Below the pieces are notes generated by a model. The model was not told the origin of the DNA. It worked only from the letters and a program-made list of their open reading frames with translations, and searched no databases. 64,000 bases of DNA from Verrucomicrobiales bacterium. GTDB taxonomy: Bacteria; Verrucomicrobiota; Verrucomicrobiia; Verrucomicrobiales; DEV007. Made by a program: the position numbers and the translations under genes. Within the stretch, counting starts at the first letter, position 1. Each line of letters opens with the position of its first letter. Positions 8,450 through 17,790 of the stretch are shown piece after piece. The stretch is taken from contig JARGPI010000005.1 of the NCBI GenBank assembly GCA_029213005.1, positions 62,001 to 126,000 of the forward strand, read 5' to 3'.

Positions 8450-10522
8450 ATGAAAATAGTCACCTTTCATCAGGATATGCATATTTTTCGATCTCTTTTG
8501 GTCCTACAGGTCATCCTTTGCCCGGTATTTCCGGCTGCGTTTGCGGCTGATAGAGAACTGCCACGGTTACCGGGCGAGACCGTCGCTTTCACCAAGGGCG
8601 CGAAACTTTTTTTGAATCGCTCCTACCCGATTCTGGAAGTTCCGGAATCGCTTTCCGAGTTGTCTTTTCTCCGAACCGACATCGAATCCCACGCCGTTCT
8701 GGAATGCACCAAAAGCTTCACGCTCTACGCAGTCACTCCGGTGGATCACACTGCCAACTCGCTGGGAGGAGCTTTGCTGGATCAGGGATTTGAGCGACTT
8801 AAAACCGAACCGTTTCAGTTGTTTGGCGCCGCAAAATCCGACCTCGCGGCCATCTATCGCAAAACCTTGAAAGTCGGTGAGATCGTGGAGACCCGGAAGT
8901 GGGTAGTTCTCCTGACACGCGATACTTTTTTCCTGAAACCGGTATCGATCGACTGGAATAAAAACGACGGCGAGATTCTTTACAACAACATTCAACTCCC
9001 CGGGAAATGGCCGCCGAAGCATCTCGACCCGAATTCGTATGAGCCGATGCCGGTTCCCTATCTGGAACATCCACCGGAGGTGATTGACATCTCTGTAGGG
9101 CGGCAATTGTTTATCGATGATTTTTTGATAGAGAAAACCACTCTCACACGTCGTTGGCACACGGCGAAAAAGGATACCCGAAACCCGGTTTTCTCGGCGA
9201 GCACAGAGGTCGAGCGAAAGAACGGGGTCTGCTATCTCGGCAATGGTGGAGTCTTTTACGATCCGGCGCAGCAGCTTTTGAAAATGTGGTATAGCGCCGG
9301 CGAACTCGACGGGGCTCTCGCCTACGCCACCAGTCGCGACGGGGTGGATTGGCAACGCCCGGACCCGGGTCTGCCGGCCGGAGGAAATCTCATCCTGCCG
9401 CGCGGGGGACGGACCCCGGGAGATCATGCCGGAGGCGATAATTGTCTCTGGCTCGATACGCAGACAGATGATCCTGCCGGGCGACTAAAATTTCTCACCC
9501 AGCGGAGTTCCCGCGATCCGCATTGGCTGGCCGCCTCCGCCGACGGACGCGAATGGTCATCTCCGGTCCCGGCGGGTAAGGCGGGCGACTACTGCTCATT
9601 TTTCCACAATCCGTTTCGCAATATCTGGAGCTACAGTATCAAACGGGGCACGAAGCACGGTCGATCCCGCTACTACGCGGAGGCTCCGGAATTTCTCACC
9701 CCCGGCGCGTTTGACCGTTCGGTGTTCTGGTGCGGCGCGGACCGGCTCGACGAACCCGACAGCGAGGTCGGCGATCCGGCACAGCTCTACAGCTTGAATG
9801 CGGTCGCTTATGAATCGCTGATCGTCGGTGCCTTTTCGATTCACCTCGGGCCGGATAACCGGATTTGCTCGGAAGGAAAATTTCCGAAAATTACCGAGAT
9901 CAAACTCGGCTTCAGTCGAGATGGATTTCACTGGAGCCGCCCCGACAGGAGAGCGTTTATTGCCGCTTCCCGGAAGGAAGGCACCTGGGACCGCGCATAT
10001 TTGCACAGTCCCGGAGGCGTCTTCTTTCTTGATAGAGACGAACTGGTATTTCCCTATTGTGCCTATTCAGGGGTCGCTCCCGATGGCAGAAAAGGGATGT
10101 ATTTCGGAGGTACCATCGGGCTGGCGAGATTGCGACGGGATGGCTTTGCTTCAATGGACGCTGGAGACAAATCCGGGACCTTGACCACGCGGCCACTGAC
10201 CTTCGAGGGTAGCGATCTCTATGTAAATGTCGATTGCCCGGAAGGTGAACTGCTGGCCGAGTTGATCAATCCCTCCGGCGAGGTAATCAAACCATACTCC
10301 CTGAAAAATTGCGAGCCCGTAAGTGTCGATTCCACGCTTGCGAAAATTAGATGGAGAGGTTCGCCCCAAATCACTGAACTCCCCAACCAACCTGTACGCA
10401 TCCGGTTCCGCCTGCAAAAGGGAAGTCTCTATTCTTTCTGGTTCAGTGACTCGCCGAGTGGTTCGAGCGGTGGCTATCTCGCTGCCGGCAAAATTGGTCA
10501 TGCCTCTATTCGGGATAAATAA
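8450..10522 (+). CDS. Secreted glycosidase-like protein with GH32/GH43-type propeller
   Basis: About 690 residues. A signal peptide (hydrophobic core RSLLVLQVILCPVFPAAFA) is followed by an N-terminal region of unknown fold (about 25-200), then a part starting with DISVGRQLFIDDFLIE, a hallmark of a large PVC family of secreted glycosyl hydrolase-like proteins. Propeller-blade signatures follow: GGVFYDPAQQLLKMWYSAG, YATSRDGVDWQRPD, LGFSRDGFHWSRPD and YFGGTIGLARLRRDGF. The C-terminal 110 residues look like a beta-sandwich. It probably acts on a plant or algal polysaccharide outside the cell or in the periplasm; no catalytic residue can be assigned. Start choice: ATG 8450 or ATG 8477; both keep the signal peptide, and the longer frame to 8393 would cover the operator. 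It is likely controlled by the divergent LacI-type regulator. Confidence 0.8.
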   Translation: MKIVTFHQDMHIFRSLLVLQVILCPVFPAAFAADRELPRLPGETVAFTKGAKLFLNRSYPILEVPESLSELSFLRTDIESHAVLECTKSFTLYAVTPVDHTANSLGGALLDQGFERLKTEPFQLFGAAKSDLAAIYRKTLKVGEIVETRKWVVLLTRDTFFLKPVSIDWNKNDGEILYNNIQLPGKWPPKHLDPNSYEPMPVPYLEHPPEVIDISVGRQLFIDDFLIEKTTLTRRWHTAKKDTRNPVFSASTEVERKNGVCYLGNGGVFYDPAQQLLKMWYSAGELDGALAYATSRDGVDWQRPDPGLPAGGNLILPRGGRTPGDHAGGDNCLWLDTQTDDPAGRLKFLTQRSSRDPHWLAASADGREWSSPVPAGKAGDYCSFFHNPFRNIWSYSIKRGTKHGRSRYYAEAPEFLTPGAFDRSVFWCGADRLDEPDSEVGDPAQLYSLNAVAYESLIVGAFSIHLGPDNRICSEGKFPKITEIKLGFSRDGFHWSRPDRRAFIAASRKEGTWDRAYLHSPGGVFFLDRDELVFPYCAYSGVAPDGRKGMYFGGTIGLARLRRDGFASMDAGDKSGTLTTRPLTFEGSDLYVNVDCPEGELLAELINPSGEVIKPYSLKNCEPVSVDSTLAKIRWRGSPQITELPNQPVRIRFRLQKGSLYSFWFSDSPSGSSGGYLAAGKIGHASIRDK

Positions 10523-10893
10523 TCACCAGCACCTTACAAATTGAAATTTTATATACTAAGCCGGATTCTTCGAGGCCTATCAGATCTGTGTTTGTTAGCG
10601 TTCACTAGTGTCGAGCGAAGCGGATTAGTGTGATCTGAAAAACGACCGATTTTTGGGAGCAAAAATTATCACTGATGAACAATAAATTACGTGAAACCTT
10701 CGGCCCGGGACGCATGGTGGCCAAAGAAGTGGTATTCCATCAATTGACCGATAGTGGCCTTAGGGCAGGTAAGGGAATCGGGAAAAGTAGTCGATTGAAG
10801 CCCATGGCAAACAAGGCTACCGCTCAACCGCTTTCCAGCGCTCGATACCGGGCGATTGAGCAACGCCCGTAGTCTATCTATCTCAAAATCTCT
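10523..10893. other. Intergenic region before the transporter operon
   Basis: 371 bp without a convincing gene. An open frame at 10675-10872 has no family signal and atypical composition. No copy of the 8403 operator palindrome was seen. The region presumably holds the promoter of the transporter-kinase-aldolase operon, but no clear -35/-10 pair could be picked. Confidence 0.5.
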
Positions 10894-11832
10894 ATGAAAC
10901 GCTTTTTCGACGCCTTCAACAATCTATACACTGTCTGGCTGGTTGGCTTAGCAGTGATCGCCTATTTCAAACCGTCCACGATGCTATGGTTCGACAAACC
11001 GTGGATTCTCTGGTCCCTGGCGGCTTCGATGCTGGGCATGGGCCTGACGCTCCGGTTGGAGGACTTCCGCAAAATCGCCCGAATCCCCGGCGCCGTCGCA
11101 GTGGGGTTTGGTTCTCAGTATCTGCTCATGCCGCTGATTGGCTGGGGCATCGCCACGGCGCTGAAGTTCGAAGCAGGACTCGCTCTCGGAATCATCCTCG
11201 TGGCGAGCTGTCCCGGCGGAATGGCCTCGAATGTGATCAGTTACCTGGCGAAGGCAAATGTCGCTCTCTCGGTGGTACTGACGCTTTGCTCGACCATTCT
11301 CGCCTTTTTCTTCACGCCGTTCTGGACCGCGACTCTCGCCGGTAACCGGGTCCCGGTGGATGTTCTCGGCCTCTGTCTTTCAACTCTGCAGCTCACCGTG
11401 CTACCGGTTTCGCTCGGCGTTTTAATTCGCTGGAAGCTGCCCCGCACAGCGGATCGGATGGGTGCCTGCGGTCCGACGGTTGCAGTCATAGCCTTTACCC
11501 TCGTCACCGGTGGGATTGTGGCGGCCAGTGCTGACAGTATTGCGGAAAATTTTGGTCGTCTGATTTTGGCGGCAACTCTGCTGCATGTCATCGGTTTTGC
11601 CATCGGTTACGGTGTGTCGAAGTTGTTCCGCTATCCCGAATCCGCCTGCCGTACCGTCAGCATCGAAGTTGGTATGCAGAATGGAGGCATGGCAGCCGCG
11701 CTCGCCCGCGCTCATTTTGCGGCGATGCCATTGGCGGCCGCTGCGGCGGTTTTCAGTGGAGTGATGCAGAATATTCTCGGCGGTTTCATCGCAGCCTGGT
11801 GGAAGCGACGTTCCACTGAATCGGAAAAATGA
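10894..11832 (+). CDS. Bile acid:sodium symporter (BASS) family transporter
   Basis: A 312-residue integral membrane protein with the length and pattern of the BASS superfamily (about ten helices in two inverted halves). Family-like stretches are ASMLGMGLTLRLEDFRKI near residue 45, the Gly-rich VASCPGGMASNVISYLAKAN, part of the sodium/substrate core, and SIEVGMQNGGMAAALARAHF in the second half. Bacterial BASS proteins take up small organic anions such as pantoate, pyruvate or keto acids with sodium, so bile acid itself need not be the substrate. Its stop overlaps the start of the kinase gene (ATGA at 11829), tying transport to an intracellular kinase and aldolase. Confidence 0.9.
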   Translation: MKRFFDAFNNLYTVWLVGLAVIAYFKPSTMLWFDKPWILWSLAASMLGMGLTLRLEDFRKIARIPGAVAVGFGSQYLLMPLIGWGIATALKFEAGLALGIILVASCPGGMASNVISYLAKANVALSVVLTLCSTILAFFFTPFWTATLAGNRVPVDVLGLCLSTLQLTVLPVSLGVLIRWKLPRTADRMGACGPTVAVIAFTLVTGGIVAASADSIAENFGRLILAATLLHVIGFAIGYGVSKLFRYPESACRTVSIEVGMQNGGMAAALARAHFAAMPLAAAAAVFSGVMQNILGGFIAAWWKRRSTESEK

Positions 11833-12914
11833 GTCGGCGCGATATCTACTACTGGAAATGCGACCGCCCCGCCGCGTTTTTCGGAACCGCCCCGCGCGAG
11901 GAAGTGGCCGACGTGTCGGAGCAGCAGATCCGTGTAGCTTTGACGGAATATTTTCAACCGGCGAAACTCGAACTGAAGCCTTCCGCCAGCCAGGGGAATC
12001 ATCTCACCTGGATCGTTAAAATGGATGGAAAAATGGGATTTCTCCGGGTCGAAAACGGGCCCGAAGGCGACGACTACCTCGAAATGGAATCGGCACTTCT
12101 CGGTGAGGTCGCGGCAGCGGGCGTCCCGGTCCCCTGCGTCTTCGGATGCGACGCCAGCCGCTCCAATGTCCCCTTTGCGTGGCAGTTACTGGAGTATTTT
12201 CCCGAACCCGATCTCAATCACTGGACAAAGCAGGGAACGCTCGACGAACATGCCGTCGCCTACACGATCGGCCAAAATGTGGCCCGCTGGCAGCGGATCA
12301 AACCAAAGGGCTTTGGTCCCTTTCAAATTGACGCATGGCGGAGTTCGAGAGGGCTGTGCGGCTGGCACAAGACCTATGCCGATTACTTTCATCTTAACCT
12401 CGACCGGCATCTCGACTTTCTCGAGCGGGGAAGCTTTCTGACAAAATCACAGCGCGACGAGATCGCGACTGCCATCGAAGAAAATGCCGACCTGCTCGAC
12501 CTCAGCGGAGGCTGCCTCGTGCACAAAGACCTCGCACTGTGGAACGCGATCGGAACACCGGATAGCATCACGGCCTTTATCGATTTCGACGATGCGGTTT
12601 CGGGGGATCCGATGGACGATCTTTCTCTACTAGCCTGCTTCCACGACCGGGCCTTTCTAGAGCGGGCCTTCTCGGGATACCAAAGCGAAACCGACCTGCC
12701 TGAAAAGGCGATGCTGCGATTCTGGCTTCACCTACTCCGGAACCTGATCGTAAAATCCGTCATTCGCGTCGGGGCCGGATACTTTGATAGAGATTCCGGT
12801 TTCTTTCTTATCGGTAGCGGCAGCAGTGGCGAAGACCTGCGAACCTTTACCAAAGTCCGGCTCGCAACCGCCCTGGAGGGGCTCCGGACTCAATCAGATC
12901 TTTCTCAATTATGA
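11829..12914 (+). CDS. Aminoglycoside phosphotransferase-fold small-molecule kinase
   Basis: A 361-residue cytoplasmic kinase of the APH/choline-kinase fold. The Brenner loop is LVHKDLALWNAI (HxDxxxxN, catalytic Asp) and the metal-binding segment is AFIDFDDAVSGDP. The N-terminal lobe has LELKPSASQGNHLTWIVK and a hinge-like WQLLEYFPEPDL. About 28 N-terminal residues precede the fold. Because it is coupled on both sides (ATGA overlaps with the transporter and with the aldolase), it probably phosphorylates the imported compound or a derivative, rather than an antibiotic. APH-fold kinases in catabolic operons are known (for example for methylthioribose, homoserine and hydroxylysine), but this substrate is unknown. 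Confidence 0.82.
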   Translation: MSRRDIYYWKCDRPAAFFGTAPREEVADVSEQQIRVALTEYFQPAKLELKPSASQGNHLTWIVKMDGKMGFLRVENGPEGDDYLEMESALLGEVAAAGVPVPCVFGCDASRSNVPFAWQLLEYFPEPDLNHWTKQGTLDEHAVAYTIGQNVARWQRIKPKGFGPFQIDAWRSSRGLCGWHKTYADYFHLNLDRHLDFLERGSFLTKSQRDEIATAIEENADLLDLSGGCLVHKDLALWNAIGTPDSITAFIDFDDAVSGDPMDDLSLLACFHDRAFLERAFSGYQSETDLPEKAMLRFWLHLLRNLIVKSVIRVGAGYFDRDSGFFLIGSGSSGEDLRTFTKVRLATALEGLRTQSDLSQL

Positions 12915-13615
12915 AATCATCATCACTCTACCTCGGCACCTGGCTATCGATCGGATCGCCCGTGGTGGCCGAACTCGCTGCGCTGTCCGGATTTGACTGG
13001 GTCCTGTTCGATCTTGAGCACGGCTGTGAGGCCGAAGCGTCACTACCGAATCAGCTCCGGGCCATCCAGGGAACAAAAACCAAAGGTATCGTTCGCGTCG
13101 CCGGGCCTTTTCCCGATCAGATCGCCCGGGTGCTCGACTGGGGTGCAGATGGAATCATGGTACCACGAGTCGAGTCAGCGGAGGCCGCCGAAATCATCGT
13201 CAAAGCCGCCTTCCACGCGCCACGCGGGCGACGCGGTTTTTCCAGCACCGTACGCGCAACCGGATATGGATTGCAGGACCACCCCGATGCTCCGCTGGTG
13301 ATGGCTCAAATCGAAACCCGCATCGGAGTTGCACAATCCGCGGCGATTGCAGCAGTAGATGGTATCGATGTGCTCTTTGTCGGCCCCTCCGACCTGCGAC
13401 ACGATCTGGCGAATGGCGACGGAAAGCCCGCACCGGATTATGATGATTGCCTCAAGAAAATAATCAGTTCAGCCCAATCCGCGGGAAAAGAAACCGGCAT
13501 ACTGCTCCGCGATCCGGCGGCTCTCGACGATCATCGGAAAAAGGGATTCACCCACATCGCGATCGATTCCGATCTCGCCATTTTGCGCAAAGCCTATCAA
13601 ACTATTTTAGGCTGA
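12911..13615 (+). CDS. HpcH/HpaI-family class II aldolase
   Basis: A 234-residue metal-dependent pyruvate-type aldolase. Motifs visible are DWVLFDLEHG (catalytic His), GIVRVAG (the substrate Arg), WGADGIMVPRVESAEAAE, GRRGFS, MAQIETRIGVAQ (metal-binding Glu) and DVLFVGPSDLRHDL (metal-binding Asp). These enzymes cleave 2-keto-3-deoxy (or 4-hydroxy-2-oxo) acids to pyruvate and an aldehyde. As the last gene of a transporter-kinase-aldolase operon it would split the activated substrate into central metabolites. An inverted repeat lies 30 bp downstream. Confidence 0.9.
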   Translation: MKSSSLYLGTWLSIGSPVVAELAALSGFDWVLFDLEHGCEAEASLPNQLRAIQGTKTKGIVRVAGPFPDQIARVLDWGADGIMVPRVESAEAAEIIVKAAFHAPRGRRGFSSTVRATGYGLQDHPDAPLVMAQIETRIGVAQSAAIAAVDGIDVLFVGPSDLRHDLANGDGKPAPDYDDCLKKIISSAQSAGKETGILLRDPAALDDHRKKGFTHIAIDSDLAILRKAYQTILG

Positions 13616-13645
13616 AGCTTGCACAAGAAGCGGCCAAGTTCCGTG

Positions 13646-13667
13646 ATGCGGACACTCCTGTCCGCAT
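13646..13667. repeat. Perfect 9-bp stem inverted repeat after the aldolase gene
   Basis: ATGCGGACA-CTCC-TGTCCGCAT forms a strong hairpin 30 bp past the aldolase stop. There is no long T run after it (TTTCCC), so it is either a weak terminator or a dispersed hairpin repeat. The remaining sequence up to 13851 shows no gene. Confidence 0.6.
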
Positions 13668-13851
13668 TTCCCTGAGCACTGTTTTTTTATCTCAGCCGCT
13701 CACTTTAATAGTGCCTTGCTTTGTGCCGTGCCCCCACCCCTTTTATCGGAGGTTTTGCAAGGTGTGAAAAGTAATCAACCCAACGTCCTCGACCCGACAA
13801 ACATTCAAGCATAGCTCTGACCTCTGAGCCTCCAGGTCAATTTTCCACTAA

Positions 13852-14319
13852 TCAAATCGCGATTTTTAATGGCTTACCTGACTCCGCGTCGAGAAGAAAC
13901 AGGTAGAGAAATTTCTTTTGGCTCAGCACCATACCAACCGTCACATCAACGCTCGTTTGGTCTTCCGGCAATCCGGAAAGTGTCACCCGGGTCAGAGCTT
14001 TGGTTTGTGATGCGATCGTTCCCGCTCCGGCAGAGATGACCAATTCTCCTGTGCCGTTGCTGAGATTCACAGACACAGAATCGAGCTCAGCCTGTTTTCG
14101 TTCCACATCCTCCAATTTCAAAACCCGATGAGAAAAATCGAGACTTTGATCCTGAACCCCAATCCAATTTTCGCCATCCGCTCTGAGACCGAGAGAATCG
14201 AAATGAGCCGTGATAAGGAGCGGTTCCACTGGTTCGGTTGGATCCACCCTGCCGCAACCGGTAAAGATAAGAATGGTAACCGCCCCAATTGCCGTGAGAA
14301 GCCTTTTGAACGAATCCAT
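13852..14319 (-). CDS. Small lipoprotein, function unknown
   Basis: 155 residues. An N-terminal signal (KRLLTAIGAVTILIF) ends in a lipobox-like FTGC with Cys22, so the mature protein is probably membrane-linked by lipid. The mature part is about 130 residues with predicted beta-strand character and no known motif (DSLGLRADGENWIGVQD, LSNGTGELVISAG). It lies alone between the aldolase operon and the next minus-strand gene, 125 bp away. No function can be given. Confidence 0.65.
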   Translation of the reverse strand: MDSFKRLLTAIGAVTILIFTGCGRVDPTEPVEPLLITAHFDSLGLRADGENWIGVQDQSLDFSHRVLKLEDVERKQAELDSVSVNLSNGTGELVISAGAGTIASQTKALTRVTLSGLPEDQTSVDVTVGMVLSQKKFLYLFLLDAESGKPLKIAI

Positions 14320-14444
14320 AGCCTTATCGTAGGTGTTAAACCACTAAAAGCAAGAGAGTTCGATCGGACGCACCCGTTTTCAACATTGCGTTTTCACCAC
14401 TGATTGCGGTATCGTTTTGCTTCAACAACATTTGTCAGTGGTCG

Positions 14445-16070
14445 TTATTTTCGCTCCCGATGCGGCTTCAGCCACACCATCGAGCCGTCTTTTCCGAATA
14501 GAGATTGCCTGCCAAAATCGGCGACATAGATGCTACCGGTCTTCGGGTCCTGAGTGATATCGAGGGGACCGGAAAACTGGAGTTTGCCTTTGGGGGAGCG
14601 CAGCTGCACCACTTCCGTGGGCATACCGTCGATTCCGAGAGGCATCACGGCGATGGAGTTGGCGGAAAAGAAACAGCAGAAAATCGCCCTCGATAACGGG
14701 TGGGGAAAATCCGGTTGATATTCGATCATCCCGTTTGGACTGGAGCCGCCCCATTTCCATATCGGAAACATCAGCTCCGGGGCAAATCCGGGATCAGGTT
14801 TCGTGCCGAATGGGTAGTCAGTGATTTCAAACGGGTCTTTTTCTCCCGTCGGGTTTCCACCGGCCAATACATAGTTGCCAATCGATGGGTTCGGAAATCC
14901 GTAGTGGCGGCCTTCTTCTATTATATAAAGACTTTCGTGATTCGGGGTGACGTTGCGGATTAATTCGTTCTGGTCACCCGGGATTTCAGGGTCATCCGGA
15001 ACTCCATCTTTTCGGGAACTGCGATCGTTGATGTTTACTGCCGTGTAAAAATGTCCGTTAGAGTGTGAGAGCAACTCCAGCGCATTGCGAACGCCTGTGG
15101 CGAACCGGCGCAAATGACGCGGCGATTTGTTTTGGTAGAGATCGACCGGATCGGATATGTTTTGATAGTCAATTTCGATGATGCAGGCAGAGAAGGGTTG
15201 CTCTTTGATGCCCCAATTCCCCGGACCACCCGAGCTGCTGGTCGAACCCACCGTTTGGTATAGTTTGCCACCGCGAAAACACAAGCCGTTGGGCTGATGC
15301 GGTAACGTATCAAAACCACCCTGACGCTCGCGACCGTGGGGCAGACCTCTGACGTAAATTTTGCGCTCCGCGATTTTTCCGTCGACGATACGGAGCCTCG
15401 CTACCTCTCCGGTAAAATAATGGCGTGGATCTTCTTTGGGCGTGAGTCGTTCGGAGTAGCTGACCCAGAGGAGCAATTGCTCCGGCCCCGCTTCGGGGTC
15501 CCATTCCAGATCGATATATTGACGTGATTTAGATGGATCCTGAAATAGAGTTTTGCGGTTTTTCGGGCGACCGTTTTCATCAAGGTCCCAACAGACAATT
15601 TCGCCAAACGCACTGGCCGCATAGAGTTTTCGATCCGGACCGAACAGAACCGTGGTCATCGAGCGGGTATGATCGAACGTCACTGCCTCGAAGCTTGAGT
15701 CAGCAAAACGCCCCTTTGCCGCAGTCCGGAATGATAGATCAAAAGGTTCCACCAGCGAACCGGATGCGGTCTTGACTTGCTGGGTTCCGGTCAGTCGATA
15801 GTCCATTCGCGGCTGCAGGAATGCCGCTGGTACGATGGTGATAGATGCATTGGTCAAATCAGTCGATGCCTTGACCGGAACCCGCTTTCCGTCGCTCCGG
15901 TGCAACTCGATATGCTGTAGAGACCGGGGATCAAGAGCGTCGGAAAACCGAAGATTGAAAGAACTTCCGGGATCCACGTCTTTCGCCCCCGGTTCCGGGT
16001 GGCTGGAAACGAGATTGCCCGCCGTTGCCAACAGCGGTGCGAAAAATACAATTTTCCAGATGAACTTCAT
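14445..16070 (-). CDS. Secreted Big_5 plus sugar-dehydrogenase-like propeller protein
   Basis: 541 residues with a signal peptide (KFIWKIVFFAPLLATAG). Residues about 20-115 look like a bacterial Ig-like Big_5 domain (SHPEPGAKDVDPGSSFNLRF; LQPRMDYRLT). The rest is a beta-propeller of the glucose/sorbosone dehydrogenase type found in PVC secreted proteins. It opens with SMTTVLFGPDRKLYAAS, contains LPHQPNGLCFRGGKLYQTVG, TGVRNALELLSHSNGHFY and HYGFPNPSIGNY, and closes with PLDITQDPKTGSIYVADFG. No CxxCH heme site is present, unlike the larger protein at 30852. It may bind a quinone or a sugar; substrate unknown. Confidence 0.75.
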   Translation of the reverse strand: MKFIWKIVFFAPLLATAGNLVSSHPEPGAKDVDPGSSFNLRFSDALDPRSLQHIELHRSDGKRVPVKASTDLTNASITIVPAAFLQPRMDYRLTGTQQVKTASGSLVEPFDLSFRTAAKGRFADSSFEAVTFDHTRSMTTVLFGPDRKLYAASAFGEIVCWDLDENGRPKNRKTLFQDPSKSRQYIDLEWDPEAGPEQLLLWVSYSERLTPKEDPRHYFTGEVARLRIVDGKIAERKIYVRGLPHGRERQGGFDTLPHQPNGLCFRGGKLYQTVGSTSSSGGPGNWGIKEQPFSACIIEIDYQNISDPVDLYQNKSPRHLRRFATGVRNALELLSHSNGHFYTAVNINDRSSRKDGVPDDPEIPGDQNELIRNVTPNHESLYIIEEGRHYGFPNPSIGNYVLAGGNPTGEKDPFEITDYPFGTKPDPGFAPELMFPIWKWGGSSPNGMIEYQPDFPHPLSRAIFCCFFSANSIAVMPLGIDGMPTEVVQLRSPKGKLQFSGPLDITQDPKTGSIYVADFGRQSLFGKDGSMVWLKPHRERK

Positions 16071-16206
16071 GCTTTCTACACTCCAGTTTGCATCAGGATC
16101 AGAAAGCTGCGCGACAACGTATATTTGAATTTCTGTACCTTACCCCTCTTTGCCACGACCGCCGAATGAAACCGTTCTTGAGATCAATATCGATTGTCCG
16201 CCAACC

Positions 16207-17790
16207 TCACCATTCCCGAAGCAGCGTGGTTCCTTTCGGGGATCGGGCTGCCATCCAGCCACCGATCCGAACCTCGACCCATTGATAGCCTCCGGAGCTG
16301 ATTCGATCGCCGGTTAACATTTGAAACGGTGCTCCTTTCCACACTTTCGCCAGCTGGGTGGCGCTGGTGGAGTGACTGGAACGCAGGCTGATAAATGCTT
16401 CGCTGGATTTTCCACCCCCATTCCAGGTCACCTCGTAGACTCCGTTTCCTATCGATCGGGAGTAGTCGAAACTACGGGTATCTTTCCGAATCGCCATCCA
16501 CCCTTCCATGGTTCCCTGCACCCAGGGAATGCCGCTTCTTGTCCGACTCGAATCGCCGCCCGCTTGAGTAAAGGGGGAGGCACTTTGATCGTAAGTCGTG
16601 GCAAACAATTGCCCACCGGGTGTGTCCCGCATATTGACTCCATCACTTCCGGTGTAGACGACCCGCCATTGGCGCCCGTTTGATGCCGACGTTCCACTCA
16701 TGTCCGCTTGCGAGGATGACTGGCCACGGTTACCGGGACTCATCAATTCATTCCGTTTTGTCAAAGCCTGCTGCAGCAGGGAATCGGAAATCTGCTTCAA
16801 ACTTTCCAGCTTCGCGTCGTCTTTGATCAATTCGTTCATCGCCACCAACTTCAGGAGAGCTCCCTGATCGAGTGGTGACCGGGCCAATTCGTCCGATAGA
16901 CCTGTCAGTTTCGACAGGATTTCTGTCGCGTAATCGGATTTACTATCCATTTCGCTCTTCGAGCTGCCGCCATTTTCGAAAACGATCACGGCAGGTTTAG
17001 CGGCCACGCCGGTTCCGACAGCTTTGGCGGGGTGAAACACAAAGGGTTTCAGCAGACTCCCGCTTTCCCAGGTGCGCTGTTGACCCTCGGTCAGTTGATC
17101 GACTTCCTGCCGCACTTTTTGAAACATAGCGGTGTGGTCGAGGCCGGATGGAATCCACCTTGCCAAAGCGGATGCATAGGGACTGTTAGCGCCCTCTTGA
17201 CTCGGCTCGAGAGCTGACTTGCCGGGAGTTGCCGCAAACCCGATCACGATATCACCATCGATATTAATCTTGGCGAGTCCCCGCTTTCGGAATCCACTGC
17301 GAGCCAGCCAATCACTGTCGTCGGGAGAATCGCGGCAACAATCCAATAATAAAATACTACTCCCGGCACCGGATTGCAGCAGCGCCGCCGCCACCGTTTC
17401 CGCTTTGATTGACTCTTCTCCGAGCCGACTCTTCGCCTTCATCCGCGCATTGCAGCCCAACAGGTAGTTGGTTCCATCGACTTCAATCCCATGGCCGGCA
17501 AAATAGAACACCGCGATGTCTCCCGGCTTCAATTTGTTCTCGAAGTTCAACAGAAGGTCGTCCATCTCACCCCGGGTCAAATTTTCACCTGACATCACTT
17601 CGAAACCAACCGCTTCGAGAGTTTTTTTGATCAGGCGGGAATCGATGACACAGTTTTTCAACGGATCCAGTTTCCCGTCTTCGGCATATTCATTGTTACC
17701 AATTACAAGGGCATGTTTGGTTTGGGCGAAACCCAGCGTGAAATTTGCGAGCAACAGGACTAAAAACGTGGCGGCTGTTTTGGACATCAT
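16207..17790 (-). CDS. Secreted caspase-like peptidase (C14) with SH3-type tail
   Basis: 527 residues. A signal peptide (MMSKTAATFLVLLLANFTLG) precedes a caspase p20-like domain (about 24-240) starting KHALVIGNNEYAE. The catalytic dyad is clear: His100 in VFYFAGHGIEV, and Cys152 in LLLDCCRDSP (the usual form is DACRD). A helical linker follows, then one or two bacterial SH3-like modules at the C-terminus (VNMRDTPGGQLF near 390, and QWVEVRIGGWMAA at the end) that could bind cell wall. Orthocaspases usually cut after Arg or Lys. Its start overlaps the stop of the hydrolase-like gene upstream (ATGA at 17787), so the two exported proteins are made together. Confidence 0.88.
   Translation of the reverse strand: MMSKTAATFLVLLLANFTLGFAQTKHALVIGNNEYAEDGKLDPLKNCVIDSRLIKKTLEAVGFEVMSGENLTRGEMDDLLLNFENKLKPGDIAVFYFAGHGIEVDGTNYLLGCNARMKAKSRLGEESIKAETVAAALLQSGAGSSILLLDCCRDSPDDSDWLARSGFRKRGLAKINIDGDIVIGFAATPGKSALEPSQEGANSPYASALARWIPSGLDHTAMFQKVRQEVDQLTEGQQRTWESGSLLKPFVFHPAKAVGTGVAAKPAVIVFENGGSSKSEMDSKSDYATEILSKLTGLSDELARSPLDQGALLKLVAMNELIKDDAKLESLKQISDSLLQQALTKRNELMSPGNRGQSSSQADMSGTSASNGRQWRVVYTGSDGVNMRDTPGGQLFATTYDQSASPFTQAGGDSSRTRSGIPWVQGTMEGWMAIRKDTRSFDYSRSIGNGVYEVTWNGGGKSSEAFISLRSSHSTSATQLAKVWKGAPFQMLTGDRISSGGYQWVEVRIGGWMAARSPKGTTLLREW

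Noticed and set aside
10675..10872. 65-codon open frame between the secreted glycosidase-like gene and the transporter
   Set aside because: No recognisable family, no ribosome site, and composition unlike neighbouring genes; kept only as an intergenic region.
11829..12914. Antibiotic resistance kinase
   Set aside because: APH fold alone is not evidence of resistance; coupling to a transporter and an aldolase points to catabolism.
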